Shown: positions 44,007 through 53,500 of the stretch, piece after piece
How the letters are laid out: every line of letters begins with the position of its first letter
How positions within the stretch are numbered: position 1 is the stretch's first letter
Assembly (NCBI GenBank): GCA_963675945.1
Contig: OY780932.1
Span: 1,302,001-1,366,000 of the forward strand
Length of the DNA stretch: 64,000 nucleotides
Source of the DNA: G963556115 sp963675945
Lineage (GTDB): Bacteria > Planctomycetota > SZUA-567
Direction: 5' to 3'
Position numbers and translations under genes: made by a program
The notes under the pieces: model-generated
What the model was told of the DNA's origin: nothing
The model's database searches: none
What the model saw: the letters and a program-made list of their open reading frames with translations, nothing else

Positions 44007-44662
44007 AATGCTTCTCCTATATATATGTCAGGTTAATAAAAGTCTATCAGGGTGAAGCTGTTGTTACCTCTTACATTGAATTTGGGTGGTTGGCAAGATA
44101 GAGAATCCTTCCGACCCATTCATCTATTGTTTTTCGGCTTTGAGGCTTAGTAAAAATCTCGCTTTCTGCTTTCTTAGTAGAACCATATCGGTTTGGGAAA
44201 TAATCTTGCTTACATCTATTGTTCCTAAGGTCAACAATTTTTCGGAAATCATCTCAATGTCAGCGATAGTACTGTAGCAGGAGAAAAGATATACACGGTT
44301 TTTCAGTATCTCAATCTTTTTCCATCTATAATTGTTGGTATAATAAAAAGATAAAACTTACTTTCATTCTATACTAATATCTCTATGTAAAGGCTATCGT
44401 TACTATACTATATTCCGATACCCATGCGATAGCTTATCTTTAATTTAGCGCCATGTCAGTTAGATTCTAGTAATCTCATTAGTAGCATCTAACTATATTG
44501 TTAGTTTAATCTAATTTTCCCAAAAGTCAAATATTAAATTATTTTTTTTTGAGTATTTTTAATATCGAATAAGGCATGATTAATTACACGCTATATTTTA
44601 AGCTCGTGGTGTCAAGAGCTGAAGTTTGTTATATTGATTATAAGTATTACTCAGTAATGTTT
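44007..44662. other. AT-rich intergenic region with frame-broken ORF
   Basis: The stretch between the 64-residue gene and the ATP-grasp gene is AT-rich. Its lower part (44071-44367) carries the broken ORF described separately. From ~44370 to 44660 I see only AT-rich sequence, including a T run at 44542-44549. Confidence 0.5.
44071..44367 (-). pseudogene. Possible frame-broken small ORF (~98 codons)
   Basis: Read on the minus strand from the ATG at 44367, a short hydrophobic start (MKVSFIFLLYQQ) shifts into a long open frame containing VYLFSCYSTIADIEMISEKLL and ends at TAG (44126-44124). The -1 frame from there continues TIDEWVGRILYLANHP and ends at TAA (44073-44071). The pieces read like one protein interrupted by two frame changes. 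It could equally be chance open frames in AT-rich DNA. Confidence 0.3.
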
Positions 44663-45823
44663 TCAGTGGCAGAATTCGGCAAAGTCGGTGGTCAGGAGCC
44701 AGGTACAGAATTCAGTATCCTCGGGATTGAGTGCAAAGAAGACAAAGCCAAAGATAGGGAATGTGGTGTGGTCGATTTTTCGTAATTCTTTAAGATCTGA
44801 AAATTTACTGGCCAGACTTGCGTAATCAAAGGTAGCGGTTTTAGGGAGTAACGGGCTGGAGAGTACCGACATGGCATAGTCTTTGCCAGTATCTTCAGCA
44901 AGTATTTTATTCCAGTCAGGAGCAATTTGCTCGGCAAAGCAGCGGTAAGGGTTGATACCGTAAGCATAATGCGCTAGGTCAGTGCAACACCAGCCGGCAA
45001 AACGAAGAGGATTTATTTCGATGGGACGGATAACACCTGAAGCATCAACACGTACTTCGGCGTGCATAGCAAAGCCTCCGAGATCTAGACCTGATGCTAT
45101 GCTTTGTAGAAAGTCGGTAAAGGGATTGAGCCACTTTTGAATAAGGCTACAGGAACTCAGGTATAGTCGGTCGCTCATATCTGTTTCATCGCGAAAAATA
45201 TGTTTGAAGATATTGATAATTATTGGCTGGTTAGTCTCGGTAAAGTAGGCATCAATGGCAAATTCTTCACCGGCAATGACATTTTCGACAATAAAGGCGG
45301 AGCTGTCAATTACCGATTTGGGGAAGGTTTTGCTGGCTTCTTGCATTTCAGCAGCAATCTTTGACTGTAAAGCGGAGAGTTCGGCTTGTGAATTGATTTT
45401 ATATACTCCTAGGCTGAGAAAGCCGATGGTCGGTTTGATAATGAAAGGATGGCCAAACTCAGAAAAGGAGAGTGTCAGCAGATCGGTAAAGGTTAGTAAT
45501 CTGTATTCAATGTCGGTGAAGGTATTGGCAAAGTGTTCACGGAAACGATGCTTGTTTTTAAAGAGCTCAATGCAGGCTTTGAGGCGATGTTTGCTTGGGA
45601 GTAAGGTGTCGATAAGTCCAAGTGAATTTTCGCTGTTGGTGTAGATCCAGTGTCCGTCACGAGCCAAGAGGCTTTTTCGTGCTGAAGACTGGTCGCAAAA
45701 ATTAGCAGAGTTACTACAGGCAAGACTTTTAAGAAAATCAGTAGCGATGACCTGAGAACCATCGATGCTGGATATATAATCCAGCGCAATGTCTGAAAGG
45801 TAGGGTTCGGCGAGAATGAACAT
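44663..45823 (-). CDS. ATP-grasp ligase of unknown substrate
   Basis: The 386 residues have ATP-grasp features: the ATP-binding lysine strand (PFIIKPTIGFLSLGVYKI), a hinge (ENVIAGEEFAIDAYF) and the Mg2+-binding end (EVRVDASGVIRPIEINPLRFAGWC), like the CarB/PurK-like group. Such enzymes join a carboxylate to an amine through an acyl-phosphate. AAGGAG lies 6 bases before the ATG. It has its own promoter within the terminator of the upstream gene. The nearest small gene on the strand encodes the 64-residue protein; nothing else indicates the substrate. Confidence 0.85.
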   Translation of the reverse strand: MFILAEPYLSDIALDYISSIDGSQVIATDFLKSLACSNSANFCDQSSARKSLLARDGHWIYTNSENSLGLIDTLLPSKHRLKACIELFKNKHRFREHFANTFTDIEYRLLTFTDLLTLSFSEFGHPFIIKPTIGFLSLGVYKINSQAELSALQSKIAAEMQEASKTFPKSVIDSSAFIVENVIAGEEFAIDAYFTETNQPIIINIFKHIFRDETDMSDRLYLSSCSLIQKWLNPFTDFLQSIASGLDLGGFAMHAEVRVDASGVIRPIEINPLRFAGWCCTDLAHYAYGINPYRCFAEQIAPDWNKILAEDTGKDYAMSVLSSPLLPKTATFDYASLASKFSDLKELRKIDHTTFPIFGFVFFALNPEDTEFCTWLLTTDFAEFCH

Positions 45824-45855
45824 GGGAGCTCCTTGTTGTAAGTGTATAGAACTGT

Positions 45856-45883
45856 ATTATAGTGGTTATAAGACTCAAGGCAA
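45856..45883 (-). promoter_or_regulatory. Promoter of the ATP-grasp gene, overlapping a terminator
   Basis: The minus strand reads TTGCCT (45883-45878), a 16-base spacer, then TATAAT (45861-45856). The -35 lies inside the second arm of the terminator stem at 45872-45906. Confidence 0.5.
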
Positions 45884-45906
45884 TCCTTTTAGGATTGCCT
45901 TGAGTC
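45872..45906 (-). terminator. Terminator of the MarR/unknown operon
   Basis: A perfect 15-base-pair stem (45872-45886/45892-45906) has a TTTTA loop, 83 bases beyond the stop of the 294-residue gene. The plus-strand side is followed by TTTT; the minus-strand side reads TTATAA. Confidence 0.8.
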
Positions 45907-45989
45907 TTTTACTTCTGGTGTCGTTGTGTCTTGAAAGATAACCTAGTAATGAGTAAGTTGATCTTTGCAATAGGGAATACGCTATAGCG

Positions 45990-46874
45990 TTACGGGGAGG
46001 GTAATAAGGAGGTTGTAAGCCTGTTGATTCCCCGGTTTTCACTGTTGGTCGGGAAGGTAAAGGTATAGTCCTGTAGGGCGATGCTGAGTAGATTGATCTC
46101 CGGTATTTCGGGATGAATATCAACAAATATTTTACGAATTTTGTCCAGTGGGATATAGGTGAAGGTGTAAGAGTATTGTGTGTCTTTTTTACCTTTATAC
46201 TGTGAACTTCGGTCAATAATAATAAGCTCGTAGGTGTTGGCTACAAAGATAGTACTTACGGAGCTGGATGACTGGGTAAGAGCAGCGAGTAGTACTTGAA
46301 GCACTGTCTTTTTGCGAGGAACAGTAAAATTAGGTTGGTAGGCGACCAGATTGTTTGCGGGTTCGTCTTTCTTCATCTCTTTGAGGAGGTTGTAGTATAG
46401 AATGTCAATATTGTTATAAGTATAGTCAATAGGCGAAAAACTGGTGTTGAACCCAGTCTTGGGCTGGAAGTTGCGGATCAGGCGTAGAAAACGAGAGATA
46501 AGCTCATGCGACACGGTATTATACTTTATGCATACTTGTTTTGAGGCGGTGATGAAGATTAGTTCACCAGATAGCAGGCATTCTGTCTGGGTAAAATAGA
46601 TTATGTCCTTCAGGGCAAGTCTGTATTCAACTACTCGGTTTATGTCTCTCTGTAGAATTAATATATGATCTTCGAAGATACCCACAACCATATCGTAGAG
46701 GTGCATATCGGGATTGGCATTTCGTCTCTCGATTTTACGTGGAATCTTAAAGAACATATAGGCCTGATCCTGGAGCTGTTCATAACTTTTGAAGAGAGGC
46801 GGAAAACGATGTTTACCATTAATCTCCAGAATCCAGGGGCCAAATGAATCGAATTCAAAGGTGCGTTTAATCAT
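45990..46874 (-). CDS. Unrecognised cytoplasmic protein, possibly two PH-like domains
   Basis: The 294 residues have no signal or membrane segment. Two similar halves rich in beta-strand patterns can be seen: VVGIFEDHILILQRDINRVVEY ... IIYFTQTECLLSGELIFITAS, and STIFVANTYELIIIDRSSQY ... TYIPLDKIRKIFVDIHPEIPEINLLSIAL. This layout (strand pairs plus a residue run saying where to switch on) resembles bacterial PH-like domains, but I cannot assign it. It overlaps the MarR stop by 8 bases, so the two are coupled. I chose the ATG at 46874 because GGAG lies 9 bases upstream. Confidence 0.75.
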   Translation of the reverse strand: MIKRTFEFDSFGPWILEINGKHRFPPLFKSYEQLQDQAYMFFKIPRKIERRNANPDMHLYDMVVGIFEDHILILQRDINRVVEYRLALKDIIYFTQTECLLSGELIFITASKQVCIKYNTVSHELISRFLRLIRNFQPKTGFNTSFSPIDYTYNNIDILYYNLLKEMKKDEPANNLVAYQPNFTVPRKKTVLQVLLAALTQSSSSVSTIFVANTYELIIIDRSSQYKGKKDTQYSYTFTYIPLDKIRKIFVDIHPEIPEINLLSIALQDYTFTFPTNSENRGINRLTTSLLPSP

Positions 46875-47337
46875 CGGTGCTTTCTCCATATTTATCGAGG
46901 TACTCCAGAAGTATGGTCATGCCCTGACTGACCTTCTGAAAGTCTGCGTCTGGCATCGCTGCAAAAATTTCTTGGTATTTGACAACATCTGATCTGTCCT
47001 TGGTTTTTAAGAGTTGCAGTGCTTCAGATGTTATCGAGAGGTTATAGCGACGAGGGTCAGAACGCGAGAAGTCTTTACGAAGTAGGTTCTGCTCCACGAG
47101 AGAGCTGATAATGGTGGTCAGGCTGCCTTTTTGCATATCCAGAATCCGGCTTAAAGCCGCGGGTGAGACACTTCTGAGTATCTTTACTGCGTTTATAAGT
47201 TTAATCTGATTTCCATTCAAGTTATAATCTGATTCCTTGAAACGATGAATAATATGATTGAGATTCTTAATAAAGCACGGCATTGCCCGATTGACCAGGG
47301 CGCAGACAGCTTTACCGCGTTGATTACTCGACAACAT
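46867..47337 (-). CDS. MarR-family transcriptional regulator
   Basis: The 156 residues contain a winged helix: LRSVSPAALSRILDMQKGSLTTIISSLVEQNLLRKDFSRSDPR, with the wing RRYNLSIT, and helical dimerisation ends. AAGGAG precedes the ATG. It heads a two-gene operon with the PH-like protein. MarR proteins usually repress their own operon and respond to small phenolic or oxidising ligands; here the target cannot be told. Confidence 0.88.
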   Translation of the reverse strand: MLSSNQRGKAVCALVNRAMPCFIKNLNHIIHRFKESDYNLNGNQIKLINAVKILRSVSPAALSRILDMQKGSLTTIISSLVEQNLLRKDFSRSDPRRYNLSITSEALQLLKTKDRSDVVKYQEIFAAMPDADFQKVSQGMTILLEYLDKYGESTDD

Positions 47338-47369
47338 GTTCTCCTTGGGTTGAGTTAGAATTCTTACTC

Positions 47370-47397
47370 AGTATATCATGATTCGAGTCTTAGTCAA
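47370..47397 (-). promoter_or_regulatory. Promoter of the MarR operon
   Basis: The minus strand reads TTGACT (47397-47392), a 16-base spacer containing GAATCATGA, then TATACT (47375-47370). It lies 33 bases before the MarR start. Confidence 0.6.
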
Positions 47398-47535
47398 TTA
47401 TTATTTTAAAAAATAGATGGTTTCTTGAGTATTGATATAGGTAAAAAAGCTAATTGGATACTTATGTACAGCTCTTGAAGGTCGTTGGTTAGTAGGGTAT
47501 AGATATTTTTGGGGAAGTTGGGGAAAGGTTAAAAG

Positions 47536-47562
47536 AACTGCTTGCCGAAAGGGCAAGCAGTT
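47536..47562 (-). terminator. Terminator of the giant DUF4347 gene
   Basis: An 11-base-pair perfect stem AACTGCTTGCC/GGCAAGCAGTT (47536-47546/47552-47562) has a GAAAG loop and is followed on the minus strand by CTTTT. It is 33 bases past the stop. Confidence 0.85.
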
Positions 47563-47594
47563 GGGAAATACTGGATTATGCTGTAAGGTTGAAT

Positions 47595-50500
47595 TTACAT
47601 TGCTTCAGCAGTAATCTCGGAGTGGCTGAACGCGATGTCGTGTATGGTGGACTCTGACAGGCTGACAGGTTTGGAGAGGCCGAGATTATTATGCCACTGG
47701 GCGAATACCTGGGAGACCTGCTGTTCGAGTTGTGCTTTATTTACGTCTTTAAGCTCCATCTGTTTGGTAAGGAAGCTGAGGACATCCATGCTGGCGCGGT
47801 CGCCGCTCTCATGCAGAGTAGCGGATTTTGCCTGAGCCGTAGCTTTGATCTGCGGCAGCAGGGAATTGAGTTCGGCTGCGGTGATGAGCTCGCCAGAGTC
47901 TTTGCTGGTCTTGATGGTTTTGAGAATACTATTCAAGATCTCATAGGTGTAGGCAAACTCTTCATTGGACTCCGCCAGGCGCTGTACCCCGCCGGAGAAG
48001 GAGTTCTCGGCAATTTTATCATCAAAGCCGCTGATATTGATACTCAAAATTCGCAAAAGATCATTGGCGATCAATGCTTTACCACGTGCTTGAACCAGAT
48101 TATCAGATGCTTCCTGAATGATGCTGGAGAGGCTTATTACTGCTGCGGTATGCCCGGATCCGGAGAGTGAGAGTATGTCTGTTTCCTCATGCTCGAAGAC
48201 TGCAGACAAGAGGTTGTCGGCGATACTGAGCAGACTCTCACTGTTTGAGACTAGAGCAGCGGTGGTCATAGTATTACCCATCGCCATAGTTGCTTCCGCC
48301 TGCATGGCTGGGCTGAAGCTGCTCAGACTGGAGAACGCTTGAATAGAGCTATTGAAGAGTTGATTGGTCTGGGCGCGGGTAATAGACTCAGAGAATGGGT
48401 TCTGTACCATCATCTGATTGCTCTGGCCACGCTGAGAAGGTCCGAAGGTATTATGCGCTTGCTCGCCGTTGGCGTTTTCGCCGTTTTCACCATTGCCATT
48501 CTCAGCATTGGCAGCTTCTGCATTATCTCCTTCGCCTTCAGCACTCTGTTCGCCTTCTCCTTCGCCCTCGCCTTCAGCACTCTGTTCGCCTTCACCTTCG
48601 CCCTCGCCTTCAGCACTCTCGCCTTCACCTTCGCCCTCGCCTTCGGCACTCTGCTCTTCTCCGGCTTGTTCTTCGCCAGTAGCTTCTTGCTGTTGGCTAT
48701 CCTCACCCTGATTCTGCTCGTCACCGAAACCTTCATTATCAGAACCGAAGCCGTCATCACCAAAACCGAGACCGTCAGAACCCTGGCCATCATTCTCGCC
48801 GAGAAGGCTGTCGATTATAGAAGCTACACTGTCAACGATACTGTCGTCGTTACCAGTGTCGCCAGTATCGCCAGTGCCGGTATCACCGGTACTGGGCACA
48901 TCTGGAGGTGTGTCCGGATTGGTATCGGGATTGGTATCGGGATTGGTAGTCGGATTGTCATCAGCGGGATCAGACGGGGTCTGAGGCTGGGTCTCGGAGG
49001 TGGTAAAGGTATAGGTCATTGTCGGGCCGACACCTCCGGTTTCTGTAGGCTTTTCACAGAACATTCCTGATGGGATAATCAAGGTATAGGTCTCGCCGAG
49101 TGTTAGACCGGTGAAGCGGGCGTCATTGAGATCTATAGTAAAGGTGCCCCCGCCGGAGTTGGCGAGAATACTGGCCATCTCGCTGCTGCTCAGGGTATCG
49201 TAGGTAATAAAATCACCGTCGTTATTATATTGGCCGATGAGTACCTCCATATCGGTAGCATAGTCGGATAACTGAATTTTATCAGCGGGGTTGATGGTAA
49301 AGGTAATTGAGCCGAGATCGGTGGTCTCTGGATTAGAGTCACCTGTACCTTGAGTGTAGCTGATGGTAGGTAGGTCGCCATCAAATTCAGAACCGAAAGC
49401 GACATCATAATCATACTGATTCGCAGTTACAGTACCAGTATTGGTGGTTACGCTGCTGTCCACACCCTTCCAGCCGTAAGGAGCACCAATAAGAACTTGA
49501 CTGGCGGTCTCTGAGATAGCGACGGAACCGATGCAAGAAGTTGCATCAATGCCACTTCTCCAAGAAGTGTTGCTGACATAGTTGGTAAAGGAGGCAGGGG
49601 TAAACCCGGCAGCGGTTAAATTCCAGATATAGGCAACATCAAAGGTGCCGTTGCGGGTGGGGTCTGTGTCTCCAGTGCGGGTGATGAGGCCGTCGGCTAT
49701 GATGGTGGTGCCGTCTTCACTGATATCGATACTGTTCAGACCGATACTGGTAGAGTACATGGTTACGGTGTCGGTATCCAGCGTAGAGCATGGGGAGGCC
49801 GAGGCGCCGACAAGGATTGCGGAGACTGAGGCGGTGCCGTCAGAGTTGTACTCGGCATCGGTCCAGACGCCGTCTACCCCCTTATATAGTACAATTGCGC
49901 CCATACCGGAACAGGATGAGATAGAGTAGGCCGGGATACTGGCGATGATATAGTCTTCCTGCACTGCTACCTGAGCAAAGTCAATAGCTGTACTGCCAAC
50001 ACCTGCGTAATCCTCAGGGATGAAGCTGAGGGTTAGACCGTCGGTGGTCATGCCGGAATCGTCCTGCGCCCAGATCTTGAGCTGCTGGTCGGATGCACCG
50101 GTGGCGACAAGGGTATAGGCCTCGGTGCCGTTGTCACGCCTGTCGGCGGCGATAGTGATATAGATGCTGCTGCTGTCACTATAGGTATAGTAGCCGTCCT
50201 GAGTGCGGTAGGTGGTATCGCTCTCACTGGTATTATCGACTCCATATTGACCTTCGTTGTCCCAGTAGTAGAGGATTTTGGTGTAGTTTGAATCATAACG
50301 GGTAGTCGCGTAGATGGCACCTTCGACTATATCTATATCTTCGGCAAAGATATTTTCTGCGCAGATACTGTCAGTGAGTATCTCCGATTCTATGTTATTG
50401 ATTCTCTCAGTATTGAGGATATCTTCAAAGACATAGAGTACATCCTGGTCTGTTCCGTCCACGGAGATAATGAAGGTATCGCCGTCAATATCTATGTCGT

Positions 50501-53500
50501 TGATGGCGTTGACACCGCCGACCAATGAGAGATTAGCGATATCGTAGGTCATTCGGTATTCCCAGAAGTCGGCGGTGCCGTCACTGTCACTGTCACCGGT
50601 AAAGGTGTACATGAGTATACCGTCAGCGATATTGGTGGTAGTGACGACGAGTACGCCTTCATCCTCAGCAAAATGCGCGCCTAGTTCGTTCAGGTAGACA
50701 TCAGTCCCACTGATGTTGAAGCCGCCGGCTATAACTTGTTGTATATCTTCATCACCGGAGCCAGGGGTTGGATCGGGCAGCGGGTTTACGTCTACGAGGT
50801 TGAAAACATCAATGACTCCGGTTTTTGAGACGCCGTAGATATCCTTGTCTGCGCCGGGAGCGCCGACAAGCACAGCTGAGGTGATATCTGAATAGGCAAG
50901 TGAGGTGGTAACACTATTGGTGTAGAAGACAGTGCCATGCTCCAGAGTAACGGGGTTGCCGGTATCTTTGGCATCGGCAATATTCCAGTAGACAACGCCG
51001 TCGTCGGTGGTGGCAAAGGCGAGATTACCGTCATTGCTGATATCGATGTCATTGAGGCCGACATTGCTCGAACCGGAACTGCGTAAGGTTGCGGTTACAG
51101 TATTGCTCCAGACGCCTATGTCTTTGTGGTAGACATAGAGCTCGCCAGCGCTGCTGGAAGCATATGGATTGGCGGCAATCAGGGTTTGCCCGTCGAGATT
51201 TATTGCGACATCGGTGACGGTAGAAGAATTGGTCAGGGTTACCACCTTGGTGTCGGCGTCAGCACCATCTATCTTTGGGTCACCATTTACGTTAAAGTAG
51301 AGAGCGTCCCAGATAGTGATGGTACTGTCGGTGCTGGCGGTTGCCACAACATCATAATAACCGCAGCAGTAGACTACATCAAAGGCCAGTTCCAGAGATT
51401 CGGAGGAACTGTATACCAAGCTGCTGGTGGCAGAGGAAGCTATATTATAGGTGTAGATCTCAGTGCTGCCACTCAGCTGCAGGGAGCTGAAGAGATAACC
51501 TAAGGACAATTCGATATCCTGACCGAAGGTGTCACTGGTACCGTACATCAATTTGCTGCTTTCATGGGCAGCATCGGTTCTGGAAGAGTTGGTAATATCC
51601 TCGAAGATGTAGACGGTATCCGTGATAGCATCGGTAGAGACGGCGAATGCGGTGCCGAAGATATCGATATCAAATATACCAGTGATCTCGCCGCCGCTGG
51701 AGATGTCATCGAGGTAGAAGGTGCGTACATACTCCCAACTGTCAGGGAAGGAATCTTCATCACTGTCATAAGTATAGGTGTACATCTGGAAGCCGTCGAG
51801 GTAATTGCCGGTACTGGTGATCATGATGCCGTTCTCTTCAGCGACGATGGTTCCGAACTGATCGAGTATGGAGTAGTAGCTCTGACTGAACATCAAAGAG
51901 GCATTGGCAAAATCATTGTAGCCGTTGCCACCGGGAGTGGCGAATTCACTGCCGATCTCGCCCCAGTAGATACCGTAACCGCCACTGTCTATTTCTGGAG
52001 CAATATATACGCCTTGAAGGTCTGATTCAGTACCGGTAGAAGGAGCGCCGATGAGCAGGTCGCCATTGCTGGTAAAGACTAGAGCAGTGCCGAAGTTATC
52101 ATTGGTATTTGAGCCCTGAGCTGAATCGGAGTTCAGATAGAGGTCTACTGCCTCCGGATTATCGCAGGTAGGCTGGATACTCTGAATCCAGGAGTCAATG
52201 TTGGAGTCATAGTAGAAGGTGCTTACCAGGCCGGCGGCAGAGTTGTTGGTCAGGTTGGATTGGCCGAAGGCGGCAAAGCCGGAGGTGCTAAGGGCGATTG
52301 AGGTGACGGTGTCAAAATCTGTAAGGTGATCAGAACTAACGACATAGGGTACCGGATCATGAACAAGGCTCGTGAAGACGGTATGAGTGGGGGAAGAATA
52401 GGCGAGCGAGACAACATTGCCTTCGGTGTTGAGTGTAGAATAGGTGATATGGCTCGTATTGGAGATATCCCAGATGATTACCGAATGATCATCGGTCGCC
52501 ATGGCTTGACTACCGTCGGCACTGATAGTAATACCATTCTTGCCAAGATTTGAACTAAAATAAGCAGACGAGGCCGTCTTGGCCCAGGAGCAGGTATTGG
52601 TGACGAGTAAAATTTCACTAAACTCGGAGAAAGTATGATAGGCACTCAAGACAATTCGATCTTTGACCATTGCCATACTGTAAATAATATCATCACCGGT
52701 GTCGATAGCAGTAAGACTTGGAGTACCCAGCGCGTCATCCCAGATTTTGAGCTGGCTGCCAGCAAAATTAACTGCAGCCAGGGTGTAGGTATCGTCTGTA
52801 TTGCGGGTGGCGGTTATGATAATCTCGGTGTTGCTGGTGTCGTACTCAAGTAAGCCGTTGGTGCTTGAAGCGGTGAAGTATTGTATCTTGGAGTAACCTG
52901 TATCTCTGCGGGTTAGATAGATACAGTCTTCAACCACTTCGACATCTTCTCCGTAGATCTCGCTGGTGTTACTTGCCAGGTATGAGGCGGATTCAGCTGT
53001 ACCGTCAGTGCGGCTGGTGTTGGCGATATCATCGAAACGGTAGACCTTGTCTTTGCCAGTGCCGTCGGTGCCATCGACAGCGACTACGAGGGTGTAGGTG
53101 CCGTCGCTGTATTGGGCGACATCGATATCATAAATACTGGTAGTGGCGCCTAAGAAAGAGGTATTGCTGATAGTCAGGGTGCTGAGGTATATCCAGTAGT
53201 CGGCGTTGCCGTCGGAGTCTGTGTCTTCATAGGTATATACGAAGAAGCCGTCAGTGTAGTCATCGGTGGCGATAACCATCACCTCGCCATCGGTAGTAAC
53301 AAAATTACCTGTGTGGCCTAGTTGGAAATCTGAACCACCAAGAACGAAACCGGTAACCTCCTGTTCGGTTGTGTCGTAGATTAGTCCAGAACTGTTGGTC
53401 GCGAAACTCACCCGGTCTACAGTCGGGGTGTTGCTGTTAGTGATATCGGTATATGCAATGAAGACTGATTCCGCGATATTATATTCACTCGGAAGACCAC

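Noticed and set aside
44110..44135. Programmed -1 frameshift at the A5C run
   Set aside because: In the reading frame the codons are GAA AAA CAA, which does not give a proper slippery heptamer; a simple indel or chance is likelier.
48529..48660. Direct repeats as a possible CRISPR array
   Set aside because: Units are contiguous, in frame and encode Glu-Gly; there are no spacers.
48339..49070. 243-codon plus-strand frame rich in Phe/Ala/Leu
   Set aside because: It is the antisense of the Glu/Gly-rich repeat in the giant gene; its hydrophobic character is an artefact of the repeat.
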